Assembly: GCA_905221605.1 (NCBI GenBank)
Contig: CAJNDS010001291.1
Location: 452,811 to 516,810, forward strand
From: Symbiodinium natans
Lineage: Eukaryota > Sar > Dinophyceae > Suessiales > Symbiodiniaceae
Direction: 5' to 3'
Length of the DNA stretch: 64,000 bases
Part shown: positions 55,201 to 64,000 of the stretch, one piece after another
How the letters are laid out: each line of letters opens with the position of its first letter
Numbering within the stretch: position 1 is the stretch's first letter
The notes under the pieces: generated by a model
Told to the model about the DNA's origin: nothing
What the model saw: only the letters and a program-made list of their open reading frames with translations
Databases searched by the model: none
Made by a program: the position numbers and the translations under genes

Positions 55201-55349
55201 GAGTCATTTCAAGGATGCTTTTGTTGCTGTAGGGCGAGTGAAGAGCAAGGCTTGACATTGCTCAGCTTCCACCTCTTATCTCTCTTCAGCGAGTGGGACC
55301 CACTTGAGGGTACGATCCAGGGTGGGGATGGGTGGGCATGGGCCTGGGG
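52299..55349. other. No recognisable gene; probably gene 1 intron or 3' region
   Basis: It contains T-rich sequence near 53700-53970 and short frames on both strands without domains. Remaining C-terminal gene-1 exons, if any, would be here or further on. Confidence 0.4.
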
Positions 55350-55510
55350 AGCGGACACAAGGACCCAGCCATTCTTCGAGAACCTCCAGGGCAAGAGAGC
55401 CGATTCCATCAGGAAGCTCATGAAGTTCGTGTGCGACGTAACAGGCGAAGATGTGGAGCAGTTGGTGCAGCAGAGCATGGCCATCAGAAGCCCCCCGAAT
55501 CTTCGCTGCA
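55350..55510 (+). CDS. Coding-like stretch, possible late gene 1 exon
   Basis: A GC3-rich frame includes TRTQPFFENLQGKRADSIRK and LMKFVCDVTGEDVEQLVQQS. The family is not recognised. Position and strand would suit a C-terminal gene-1 exon. Boundaries are approximate. Confidence 0.38.
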
Positions 55511-55739
55511 AGATTTGTTGCGAGAGCTGCTTCTCCCCCTGTTTGGCATCGTCTCCCCTGAATAGCCCATCCGGAGCCCAAATGACAGCACCAAAGGGGC
55601 TCTGACGTCCGCCCCATCCACCCGATCGAGCCTGAAGTTCCAAGGAAGCCCAACCATGAATTGAACAATCTTCAGTGAAAGCATCACTGCCACCACCCCA
55701 CTGAAATGCTAGAAGCTCCAAACAGTATTCTGAGCGAAC

Positions 55740-55784
55740 ATGCTTCCGAGGAAGAGCGACAAATCGAAAGCCGCGCCGAAGGGT
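55740..55784 (+). CDS. Possible first exon: MLPRKSDKSKAAPKG
   Basis: An ATG begins a lysine-rich peptide, MLPRKSDKSKAAPKG, with a GTAAGG-type donor immediately after the AAG codon. No following exon is recognised. Confidence 0.27.
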
Positions 55785-55979
55785 AAGGCGAAGGCAGCTG
55801 GGGCGGCATGTGCTTTACTTTACCTTTGCCATTTTAGTTTGCGTGTGTTGGGGATCTTCGACTTCTGTTTGCATGGTGGCTTGACAGCTTGTTGGACGGT
55901 TGAAGGCGAGGGCTCCGACCATAGTACCCGAAACTGCCGAAAATTGGAGCGCCTCAAAAGTTCGACGTTGGAATGATTG

Positions 55980-56560
55980 GGGGGCTTGCGTTGCACGGCT
56001 CCTGCGTTCAAGTCTGGTCTTGATCTCCTTAACGCATACCCGGACGGCCACCCCTTGATCCGAGCCCTTAAGCTGACTGCAGCCCGGATCACTGTTGCTG
56101 TGCTGGGCCCGGGGCCTAGCGCCCCGGTGGTCGTCCTCCTTCTCGATAGCCGGCGGCGCGGATGGGCGCTGGATGGCGCTAGCAGGTCCGCTATGGCTAC
56201 CACCGCGGTCGCTGTAGCCACGTCCGAACCCCAACAATCATAGCGGCAGCGGGACGTTGCTCCGCGATAGCTCCATGCAAGGGTCATCGTGCCATAGCGG
56301 TGTAGCCATCTGCCAACACTGGTCGAGGCTATCCAGTAGCTCTTGCCTAGTCGGCCTAGCTGTGGACGGGTGCAGGAGTAGCTCGGTCCATGCTGTCCCG
56401 CAGCCTGTGTAGCTTGCCAGGACGTTGCCGGGGCCAGAGCTGGCGGAAACATCGCCTTGCCTCTGCTAGCGGCTAGCGCTCCTATAGCCGCCTCTTCGCA
56501 GAGGTGTTCCCTAGACTAACCGACCCCTCTTGGCAGGCCCACGTAGCCTGGACATCATGC
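55980..56560 (-). mobile_element. Antisense fragment of a GCTA-rich element
   Basis: The stretch is rich in TAGC, the complement of GCTA: about 15 copies in 56101-56560. The 57.6-64 kb element shows the same signal on the + strand. A - strand frame covers 55820-56452 without a recognised domain. Inferred to be a reversed, broken copy of a related element. Confidence 0.45.
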
Positions 56561-57600
56561 GCGGGGCCGGGAGGCCGTGAATTAAGCTATATCATATCCG
56601 ACTTTTTACACTTTGTTTGAGAACCGGCTGCTGACAAATATGGACACATGGGCGGAGACGTTTAATGCGCCTTGATGTAGCGGCGGAGGTGGATTACGGT
56701 GGTCGTGCAGACTGGCTGATTCGGAGTTGGCCGCGTGACCCATGCGCTAGACAACGTGTTTCGAGGCCCACATTTTTAACCCAACCTTTCGGCAAACGCA
56801 ACTCGCTCTCTCCCGGTCTTGTTCCAGCATCTTTGCTGGCTCCACATGCCAGATCATGCCCGTCGTATCAACTTCTGCGGGAACACTTGGTAACTAAAGC
56901 CGACTCGGCTAAGCCACGCAAAGCATGAGCAAGCGACTCACGTACTTAATTACGTGTGTCCACACCGGCATAAAGTGCGCGCACCCGGACTTGTGCACAC
57001 GCGTCATGACGTACAGTGTGTAGGCATGCGAGAAACCGCAAAAGGCGACGGCAAAAGGCGACCGCGCATGGCCATCGACGGTAAACGATTTCGGGAGTTT
57101 CAGTTCCCGAGACACTCATGTTCGCGTTCTGGCCGCATCCATTGTTTGAGCGTTTGCCACCGCAGCGCTTCCGGCGTCAAACTTTCAAGCACCAACCTGT
57201 TTTCGCTCTGCCATTGCTAGTCGCCATGCTGTGTGGCACGGCGGTCCTCACCCTGGTCGCACTCTCGCCATGGAACACGTCGTCGAGTTGGGAGCATCGG
57301 GAATGCATGGGTGGAGCTCGTAGAAAGAAGTGGTTGATGTTGTGTAGGAGCCTCCAAGCTGGCAGTCAGAAGAGGCTCGAATCGAAGTGTGGCGGGTGAT
57401 TGGATGCCGTAGTCTTGCATTCTCTTCGTTTGGCAGGAAGTTGCCGCTCACCTCAGTGGCCTCTTGAAGCACGCGGCGCGAAGACGGCGCTGAGGGTCTT
57501 GGTTTCGCGCAGTTCCGCACTCGTGAATAGCTTGCTGTTTACGACCGTGTATGCTAGCCCATCCTCTCGGTTCGCTACTAAAACATCGAAGGTGTTTTAG
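56561..57600. other. No feature recognised
   Basis: Only short frames on both strands and no repeats. The left edge of the GCTA-rich block is approached near 57550. Confidence 0.4.
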
Positions 57601-57995
57601 CCTTTCTTTGGAACGCTATCACCACCCAAGAGAGGGAGGGATGCTAGAGCGTGAGAACTCCACATGCAGAGAGTGTTTCCTTCAGAGCTAAATGACATAT
57701 TTATCCCCAAAAGAGGAGCTAAACACTCATGTCGAGAATTTGCCGCTGTGACACGCGTGAGCTACATGTGCATGCAGTCAGCTGTGTCACTGGTGCTAGT
57801 TGCTTTCATGATGCCACATGAGCAAAGCTACATGTCTACAAGCAACTCCTTTTCATAGGGGGGGGGAGCCGCTAAATGAGATCAGGCTCGTGGCCGTTTT
57901 CGGCTACAAGGCCCCCAAGAAAAAGGGGGGGCAAATTCAAAGTGGGGAGGGAAAGGGGTTCGGCGCTAGGAGCGCCGCTGTAGGACCCGCTAGCC

Positions 57996-60173
57996 ATGAG
58001 CGATGGTGACTCCCTCTCTCCCCAAAGCCTTCATGGGCTAGACGTGGGATTCCCGGAGCAGGGTTCTCCGGACGCTTGGGAAGAGCTAAGTGAAGGCGAA
58101 AGACTTAGTGAAAGGAATAGATGCTATGACCACCTGGTCTCACAAGGCCTGGGTCCCCTAGAGCTTGCTACTATGAGCCTAGAAGAGAGCGAAGCCATAG
58201 CACGCCAATTGAGGCGGGAGCTAAAACCCATGGTCCCATGGGGACCCTACCTCATTCGCTGCGTTAGCGTCTGGATTGAGGAGGCTAAGGCGGAAGCAGA
58301 TGTCCGGAAGAGGGCGACCTGCTACCTGGCGGATGACCTGAGGTGGATGAGCTTGATTCCCCCAACAAAGCTACAAAGACGGGAGGAGGATCAAACCCCA
58401 CAGCCTGTGCTACACCCGCCGCATCCGCCACCTGGAGAAAGGAACCACTGCAAGGTCACAGACGAGGCGGTTGCTACAGCAAGAGAGAAGAGACTGTTGG
58501 GCATTTGGCTACAGAGGTTGCAGGATGAGCTACATAAAACTAACGCCCCGGTCATTCTGAAGATCCAGGGCAGTCTTGATCCGACCCGTGCGCTGGATGC
58601 TATTGTGGGAAGCACAAGGTCATCTACGCTGAAACGCTACGTCTCTACGTACACCCAGTGGAGACTCTGGCTAGCCCAAACCAAGAAAGGAATGCCACCT
58701 GGTACGGCGATCGACCTCGGCGACTACCTCTTTGCTAGAGCGGACGAGCCTTGCGGACGCACGATTCCAGAGCTAATCATGAAGGCGGTGGCTTGGCTGG
58801 AAAAGGTGGCGGAGTTCCCCCTGGAGCAACGGGCTACGGGAAGCAGGATAGCCTGGGCTATCAAAGATACCATCTTGGTAGAACTCTCCAAGGAGGCTCC
58901 GGTGACACGACGGGCTCCCCGCTATCCAGTCTACCTGGTGCTCGGCCTCGAGAGGGTGGTCATGGGCTCGGACAACACCGTTGGCTGGAGGGTTTGGGCT
59001 TGGGCTAAGCTGGTGAAGATTTGGGCTTCGCTACGATGGTCCGACCTCCAATCGATTGTCCCAGCAGAGCTGAACCTGGTGGAGGGAAGGCTACAGACGA
59101 TACTAAGAAGGACGAAAACCTCGGGAGCTACAAAGCGTGTCAAGGAGCTGCCGGTCTGTGTTTCGGAGAGATCCTTCCTGGAGCAGAGTGGATGGATTGC
59201 TACAGGATTCAACCTCCTCCGTTCCTCTGCGGGCTACAAGCGGGACTACCTCCTGCCGAAGTTGACGGAAGATGGAGGCCTGGAGAAGAAGATGGCGAGC
59301 TACGCGGATGCGATGGTGGCTACGGCTGGGCTTCTTGGCTACTTGGGAGTGCCTACAGAAGTTCATGGCTACTGGACAGAGCACTCTGAAAGAGCGGTGC
59401 TACCGACAGGCCTCTCACTACTGGACACTGCTCCACAGGACAGAGACCTGCTAGGAAGGTGGAAACCTGAAGGCTCGGACACCTACGCCCGGACCTATGC
59501 GGGAAGGGTGGCAAAGCTACAGGACCGCTTTGCTACGGCGGCCAGGAAAAGAGACCGCTACTTTGACCTGGACGAGCGCGAGATCGGGCATGAGCTAAGG
59601 GCCTGGCTCGTGGAACGCAGACGGCTTTCACAGGAGATGGCAGAGCTACTGGCACGATCTTTGGTGCAAACCTGGAGAGGACTACCCGAGATCTATCCAG
59701 ACTGGGTCTGGGAAATCCCAATCCAGGAGGCCTCCGCCTCGGAGCAACCCGGCGGGGACGCTGAAGATTCTGAGGAAGGTGAAGCGCTACAAGTTCAAGA
59801 AGATCGCTCCGAAGGCTACGTGATCGTGGGGCAACCTGGAGGCATCTTTCGGCTACACAGATCCGGACAGGCAGGGTGCTGGATGGGCAGGCGGAGAGCC
59901 TTCAGAAGCTGCCAGTGCTTCGAGCTAAGGCCTGAAGCCCATGAATACACCCATGTGTGCAAGCTGTGCTGGCCACAGCCTAAAGACCCGGAAGGTAGCG
60001 ACGCTAGTCCCAGCGACCAGTCCAGGCCGAACTCAGAGGACGAGCCTGGGGGGGGTGCTGCTGGAGCAGCTATCCCGGAGCCTCAGTTCGAAGGGGTCCC
60101 TGAGTGGCTAGAGTTTGGGGGGGTGGGGTTGGAACCTTCCCCGTTCCCCAACTTCCCTGGTTGCACCGGGTAG
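57996..60173 (+). CDS. Tyrosine recombinase (DIRS-like/YR-element type)
   Basis: A 725-residue protein. The core at about 205-515 starts with a SAM-like N-terminal domain (TLKRYVSTYTQWRLWL) and continues into the catalytic domain. Candidate catalytic residues in order are R347 (SLRWSDL), K374 (RRTKTSG), H463 and R466 (YWTEHSER), W near 489 (LGRWKPEG) and Y497 or Y501 (TYARTY). This is the complete R-K-H-R-H/W-Y set, so the enzyme may be active: it would cut and rejoin DNA through a tyrosine-linked intermediate to integrate the element. The acidic C-terminal region (about 580-725) carries Cys and His residues (CQCFELRPEAHEYTHVCKLC) that may bind zinc. The next ORF starts 422 bases later. Confidence 0.82.
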   Translation: MSDGDSLSPQSLHGLDVGFPEQGSPDAWEELSEGERLSERNRCYDHLVSQGLGPLELATMSLEESEAIARQLRRELKPMVPWGPYLIRCVSVWIEEAKAEADVRKRATCYLADDLRWMSLIPPTKLQRREEDQTPQPVLHPPHPPPGERNHCKVTDEAVATAREKRLLGIWLQRLQDELHKTNAPVILKIQGSLDPTRALDAIVGSTRSSTLKRYVSTYTQWRLWLAQTKKGMPPGTAIDLGDYLFARADEPCGRTIPELIMKAVAWLEKVAEFPLEQRATGSRIAWAIKDTILVELSKEAPVTRRAPRYPVYLVLGLERVVMGSDNTVGWRVWAWAKLVKIWASLRWSDLQSIVPAELNLVEGRLQTILRRTKTSGATKRVKELPVCVSERSFLEQSGWIATGFNLLRSSAGYKRDYLLPKLTEDGGLEKKMASYADAMVATAGLLGYLGVPTEVHGYWTEHSERAVLPTGLSLLDTAPQDRDLLGRWKPEGSDTYARTYAGRVAKLQDRFATAARKRDRYFDLDEREIGHELRAWLVERRRLSQEMAELLARSLVQTWRGLPEIYPDWVWEIPIQEASASEQPGGDAEDSEEGEALQVQEDRSEGYVIVGQPGGIFRLHRSGQAGCWMGRRRAFRSCQCFELRPEAHEYTHVCKLCWPQPKDPEGSDASPSDQSRPNSEDEPGGGAAGAAIPEPQFEGVPEWLEFGGVGLEPSPFPNFPGCTG

Positions 60174-60595
60174 GTGTGGGGTGGGCTGGGGGGATGCTGG
60201 GGCTAGAAGAAGACACAGAAGAAGACGCTACATGTCGTGTGTGTGTGCAGTGCGCAGGGCTACAGTCAGCATGTGCATTGAAGCCTGCTAGAGCCGTAAA
60301 GAAGCAAGCCCAAGCCTCGGTTGTGCTACATGCTGGTTGTTGCATTGAAGCCTGCTAACTGCTAGCCAGAGCAAGCCAAAGCACTTGTGGGCTAGGCTTC
60401 CCTGGTTTCCCTCTTTCCCCGGGGTTTTCTCCCCCCCCCCCCCCTTTTCGGATTCCGTTCTTCGGTGTTGGGGGGGTTGAAGGCGGGCTATTTGAGGTGA
60501 AGGTAGTGACATGAGTCAACCTCCGTCTCCGCTAGCCACTTGTTGGCGGCAACGGGCTAGAGCCCGGGGAAAGATTGTAGGCTACACTGAGAGCC
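60174..60595 (+). other. Spacer between ORFs, GCTA-rich
   Basis: It includes a poly-C run at about 60430-60444 and no gene. Frequent GCTA copies continue through it. Confidence 0.6.
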
Positions 60596-62263
60596 ATGAG
60601 TGCTAGCCGCATGACAGAGGACGAGGTCCGCGAGCTAGAGCTCACTGTTCTAGCGCTGGCACACCAGTTGGCTGCCTTCCCTAGCGAGCTAGAGACGGCC
60701 TTGCGCCAAGGGCAAGGCATGCAGCTCCTGCCCCAGCTGGTGTCCGTGGCTAGAAACGCCCGGCTCACAGCTACGCAGCGGGCGGAAGGGGTGGACCCCC
60801 AAAGCTACGCCGGCCTGTCGGCAGCAGCGATGGCGAGGCTATCCAGGGTCTACACCTTCGACGCGCTAACGGAGCGCCAGGAGATGGCGCTGACGCTGGC
60901 CGAGCTAAACTTTCTGTCCTCACGGCTACAGACGAGGGCAGCAGCAAGGGCTACGTTGACAGCGGAAGGGCAGCCAGCGGATGCTACAAGAACGGCCTCC
61001 ACAACAGCTGCAGCCAGCTCCGCTACACCCGCTGCTGGGCCAGAGCAGCCTGGGCTACGGAGGGCGCTAGAAGCCGCGCCCACGTCCTGGACTCCAGCTA
61101 TGCGATCTCGGACGCCAGACCTCCGGACGCTACAGGCAGCTGGGGTGCAGCTAACGACGGCACCGACACCGGAGGGGGCGGCTACATCGGCAAGCGCGCC
61201 ACATGGGGCAAACAAGGCCACCACCGATGAGCTAGACGAGGCGCAAGCTCCGCTATGGCCGTCGCTGGAGCAGTCCAAAGGGGCTAGGGAGCGGAGCACG
61301 TCGAGGGGCATCTGGACCCAGGACGCGCCGCCGCCAGGGCGGCCGCGATCCCGGGGAGCTCCAAGCCCGAGCCCTGGAGCCACGCTACGAGCTACATCGC
61401 CGTCGTCGTCCACACTGCCACAGGTGCTAACTGAGAGCCAGCGGGACCTGGGCTACGTGCTGCACGAAGGCCGGGTGCTAGACTGGGGCCGCTTGCCGCC
61501 CTACGTTTTGCTAAACGTCGGGGACCACCTCCAGGACATGCCCTCCACGCTACGCAGAGCCCCAGATGGTCAAATCATCGATGCTACCCCGGGAAAGGGC
61601 CCCCGGGCTAAGGCGCAGTGGCTGCACATCCTGGAGAGCTACGCGGTGCCGCAGGACTGGACCCGGCTAGATGGCACAAAGTGGGAAGGAGTTGAGCGGC
61701 TAAAGCTGCTGGAGGTGCTACGTCGACGAGATGGCAACCGAGTGCCCATCCTGCTAAAGATGCCTCCGCCCTTGGAGTCCTCGGGAGAGGGACGGCCGCT
61801 AGGTGAGGAGAACTCGCTCATCGAGATCTCCTGGGCTAGTGTCCGACACGAGCTATGGCCGCTAGGTGCCTTCAGCAAGGACTCGCCTTTGCAGCGGCGC
61901 TACGAGGAGCTACGTGCTACCAAGGGCTACGGCAAGGGCAAGGTCACCGAAGCCACGGACCTGGTCTGGCTAGAGAGAGCTACGTACACGGAGGTGCTAG
62001 AGGTGCACTGCGGAACAGCTAGAGGACAGCAGCTGGTGGCTAAAATCCCGGAAACCGGGTGCTACGAGGTCTCACCCGCTAACGCTAATTTTGGCCTTGG
62101 CCGCTGGGAGACGACAGGCTATGTCTTCCGCTGCATAGCTAGATGCGAGGGGTGCTACCGCAACTTCTGTAACAGAAGAATGTGGTTTGCTATTGATTTC
62201 CATTCGCGCCATAGGTGCGATCACTGCCGTCGCGGCGGACGCGGGCAGGCTATTTCGGGCTGA
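60596..62263 (+). CDS. Unrecognised element ORF with C-terminal Cys/His cluster
   Basis: A 555-residue protein of unknown family. Residues 1-110 look alpha-helical. About 120-300 is low-complexity, rich in Ala, Pro, Ser, Thr and Arg. From about 300 it becomes more conserved-looking (LGYVLHEGRVLDWGRLPPYV). The end carries CIARCEGCYRNFC and HSRHRCDHC, a probable zinc-binding cluster. It lies between the recombinase and the gag-like ORF on the same strand, so it is presumably an element protein, perhaps a second nucleic-acid-binding structural protein. That role is inference. Confidence 0.6.
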   Translation: MSASRMTEDEVRELELTVLALAHQLAAFPSELETALRQGQGMQLLPQLVSVARNARLTATQRAEGVDPQSYAGLSAAAMARLSRVYTFDALTERQEMALTLAELNFLSSRLQTRAAARATLTAEGQPADATRTASTTAAASSATPAAGPEQPGLRRALEAAPTSWTPAMRSRTPDLRTLQAAGVQLTTAPTPEGAATSASAPHGANKATTDELDEAQAPLWPSLEQSKGARERSTSRGIWTQDAPPPGRPRSRGAPSPSPGATLRATSPSSSTLPQVLTESQRDLGYVLHEGRVLDWGRLPPYVLLNVGDHLQDMPSTLRRAPDGQIIDATPGKGPRAKAQWLHILESYAVPQDWTRLDGTKWEGVERLKLLEVLRRRDGNRVPILLKMPPPLESSGEGRPLGEENSLIEISWASVRHELWPLGAFSKDSPLQRRYEELRATKGYGKGKVTEATDLVWLERATYTEVLEVHCGTARGQQLVAKIPETGCYEVSPANANFGLGRWETTGYVFRCIARCEGCYRNFCNRRMWFAIDFHSRHRCDHCRRGGRGQAISG

Positions 62264-62578
62264 TCCCGAGCTAGTGCGCTAAAGGAAAAAGGGCGGCCGA
62301 GTCCACCGCTTACGGAGCTAAGTTGTGTGGGGCTGCGTGCGTGAGGGGAGTGGTTGTGAGAGAAGAGGGGAGAGAGCTAGAGTGAGACCCCGAACATGCT
62401 CATAGAGCTAGTGCGAGGTGGGGCCCTTTGAACCCTCCCGCCCAACCCTGGTGGTGCTACGTTGATAGCGAATGCCACCGCTATTTTGGGGGCTAGCCTC
62501 ACTCGAGCATCCTTTGAGTTGTTCTTGTTTTTCCCCTTTTCTTTTTGCTAGTAGTGCTTAATAAGGCTACTACTAATC
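62264..62578 (+). other. Spacer before gag-like ORF, GCTA-rich
   Basis: 315 non-coding bases with about ten GCTA and only about two TAGC copies, showing that the bias is not a codon effect. A pyrimidine-rich stretch with TTTTT runs precedes the ATG at 62579. Confidence 0.7.
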
Positions 62579-63787
62579 ATGGCAGAAGCAGCTGCGGCGG
62601 CCCTGCGCGCCAATCTGGCTAAAGGTTCCTCGGACCTCCGCTACCTCCTCACGCAGCGTGGTCTCCGGGAGGCGCACCAAGGGGAGCTATTTGCCAGTGG
62701 AGTGGACACCGTCGCTAAATTTGCGGCCTTTGCTACCACTGAAGAAGATCTAAAGGATGTCATCAAGTCCAGCTTTGCTATTGATCCCGCGACCTCCTTG
62801 GCCATGCGAGCCCAAGCGGCCACGTTCGTGGTGGCATGGCAGACCGCCAGGGCTAGAGCAAGAACGCAAGCAGAAGCAGAAGCAGCCAATGAGTTGAGGG
62901 AATGGGCTAAACCAATCCCACAGACCGACTACATCGCTATGAGGCAGGCCTTTGCAGCGCAATTCGGCGAGCTAGAGGACAAGTACCTGCCGGCGAAGGA
63001 GTACATCGAGAAGAAGCTACATGAGCTAGAAACCGGAGAGTTCAGAGCTGAGTCACTTGCAGAGGTGCTAAGCCGAGATGAGATCGACCCCGATGTGCTG
63101 GTGCCCACTTGGGATGCTAAAGGCACACTGTCCATCAAGCGAGGCTCGTCTAGAACGGCTATGCCCTCAGGCCCCGAACAGCTACGTTTGCGCATCACCG
63201 TTCTTCAGAATGCCTTGCTCATGATCAAGCTAAAGCATCCAAACCATGATGGGCTAGCCGATGTCACCATGGCCACCTTCGAGAAGTACAGGGACTACTT
63301 GCTCGGCGACTACTGCTACGGGCTGCGCTCCAGCGACGACTCCGGTGGGCTGGTCCCGCCCTGGACGCTCGTCCTCGGCTACGAGCACGCCATCCGAAAG
63401 AACACCTACAAGCTCATGACAACGGGGGGGCTATCTTTCGGTGCTTCCCTCCAGCAGAGCTACAAGGATGCGGCCGTGAAGGAAAGACACTTCACTACAC
63501 CGCTGGCGTTGCATGCTAAAAGGCCGCCACCTCCGCAGCATCCAGATTGGCCCGCTAAGAAGAAGAAGGCCGGCGGCAAGGGCGACAAGACCAAAGCTAA
63601 GACGAAGATTCGTGGAGCTAGCAACAAGCCGATCTGCTTCCGCTACAACTCCAAGCAGGGCTGCAAGAAAGGGGCTAAGTGCCACTTCGCCCACGTCTGC
63701 ACCGTTTGCTTCCAGAAGCACCCCGTGCTACAGTGCAAGCAGAAGGCCCCTGCAAAGGACACCGCGGGCGCAGGCGCTACCAACTGA
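62579..63787 (+). CDS. Gag-like protein with CCCH zinc finger tail
   Basis: A 402-residue protein. The N-terminal and central regions are helical and of unknown fold. A Lys-rich segment (KKKKAGGKGDKTKAK) precedes the tail, which begins ICFRYNSKQGC, continues KKGAKCHFAH (CCCH type) and ends HVCTVCFQKHPVLQC (CCHC-like). The same tail layout occurs in the ORF at 39018. The role expected from position and the zinc fingers is RNA binding and packaging. The TGA at 63785-63787 is followed in the same frame by an open pol-like sequence to the window end, so readthrough is possible. Confidence 0.72.
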   Translation: MAEAAAAALRANLAKGSSDLRYLLTQRGLREAHQGELFASGVDTVAKFAAFATTEEDLKDVIKSSFAIDPATSLAMRAQAATFVVAWQTARARARTQAEAEAANELREWAKPIPQTDYIAMRQAFAAQFGELEDKYLPAKEYIEKKLHELETGEFRAESLAEVLSRDEIDPDVLVPTWDAKGTLSIKRGSSRTAMPSGPEQLRLRITVLQNALLMIKLKHPNHDGLADVTMATFEKYRDYLLGDYCYGLRSSDDSGGLVPPWTLVLGYEHAIRKNTYKLMTTGGLSFGASLQQSYKDAAVKERHFTTPLALHAKRPPPPQHPDWPAKKKKAGGKGDKTKAKTKIRGASNKPICFRYNSKQGCKKGAKCHFAHVCTVCFQKHPVLQCKQKAPAKDTAGAGATN

Positions 63788-64000
63788 CCACCGCGAGCAA
63801 ACGAAGCGATCAAGGTGCTATACATCTTCTCCGGGGAGCCGCGACCTTGGGATATGAAGAACTGTCTCCAGAAGCTCGCGCAGCAGGAGAAGCTACAGAT
63901 CCATGTTGAGTGTGTAGATATACGCCCGCCGAACCCGGTGGACCTTTCGCTACAGCAACCGCGCGAAGCACTGCTACAGCGGATACGCAGTCGGGAATTC
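63788..64000 (+). CDS. Start of a pol-like frame, truncated by the window edge
   Basis: All 71 codons after the gag-like stop are open in the same frame. The sequence contains VLYIFSGEPRPWDMKNCL and HVECVDIRPPNPVDLS, recalling the methyltransferase-like VLYLFxGxxR start seen in some polyproteins of YR retroelements; that comparison is from memory. The first ATG is at 63854. A separate start or stop-codon readthrough cannot be told apart here. Confidence 0.5.

Larger units (their letters stand above)
57600..64000 (+). mobile_element. Intronless GCTA-rich retroelement-like block (tyrosine recombinase, Cys-rich ORF, gag-like, pol-like start)
   Basis: Three long + strand ORFs without introns, plus the start of a fourth, in sharp contrast with the fragmented genes upstream. 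A tyrosine recombinase together with a CCCH gag-like protein points to a DIRS-like or related YR retroelement. The reverse transcriptase, if present, lies beyond the window. No terminal or split repeats were recognised. GCTA is about six to eight times commoner than expected throughout, including spacers. Confidence 0.65.

Noticed and set aside
55815-56452. 210-codon - strand ORF as a gene
   Set aside because: It is Arg/Ala/Thr-rich without a domain and lies in the antisense GCTA-rich fragment; more likely element debris.
1-64000. Relics of the dinoflagellate spliced leader
   Set aside because: No copy of the leader core (TTTTGGCTCAAG) was seen on the + strand by eye; a computed search of both strands would be decisive.

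Overview
The window looks like nuclear DNA of a dinoflagellate, probably Symbiodiniaceae-like; the species is not determined. The evidence is very short exons joined by AG|G acceptors with GT, GC or GA donors, long introns full of simple repeats and satellites, and an intronless retroelement block with a tyrosine recombinase and CCCH-type gag-like proteins. No bacterial operon signals, rRNA, tRNA or CRISPR were found. Most long open frames here are shadows. The exons below were found by reading for conserved family motifs and then checking that codon phase is kept across each proposed splice.

Gene 1 (+ strand, about 0.6 kb to at least 52.3 kb) encodes a large DUF3638/DUF3645 protein. I can place about 30 exons in family order. 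They include a Walker-A-like MGEGKTT (2.6 kb), LLDE|VD (8.1-8.3 kb), the DUF3645 HPD segment (12.3-13.0 kb), FSGTPNDL (18.1 kb), GLDGVLFLDERDER (20.1 kb), HVHTTG|MDVKQ (37.2-37.7 kb), YAQGAYRMRGIGRGQ (37.9-38.3 kb) and LLYQQDLRNLWR (52.2 kb).

Gene 2 (+ strand, about 20.7-36.35 kb) encodes a GRDP-like (DUF1399) protein. It has two WHCH/WHAH-type segments, a beta-rich exon, collagen-like Gly-X-Y exons and a terminal GGC repeat. It lies wholly inside one 16.76-kb phase-0 intron of gene 1, on the same strand.

A second giant gene-1 intron (about 38.3-51.4 kb) holds roughly 90 copies of a 112-bp satellite, a 100-N assembly gap at 48001-48100, a near-identical duplication flanking that gap, and an orphan gag-like ORF with a CCCH zinc finger.

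From 52.3 to 57.5 kb there are only weak coding hints and a fragment of an antisense element. From about 57.6 kb to the end lies an intronless retroelement-like block: a tyrosine recombinase, an unrecognised Cys-rich protein, a gag-like CCCH protein and the start of a pol-like frame. This block carries a strand-specific excess of the tetranucleotide GCTA in coding and spacer DNA alike.

Exon ends marked as approximate were not fixed by phase. No alignment, profile search or transcript data were available.
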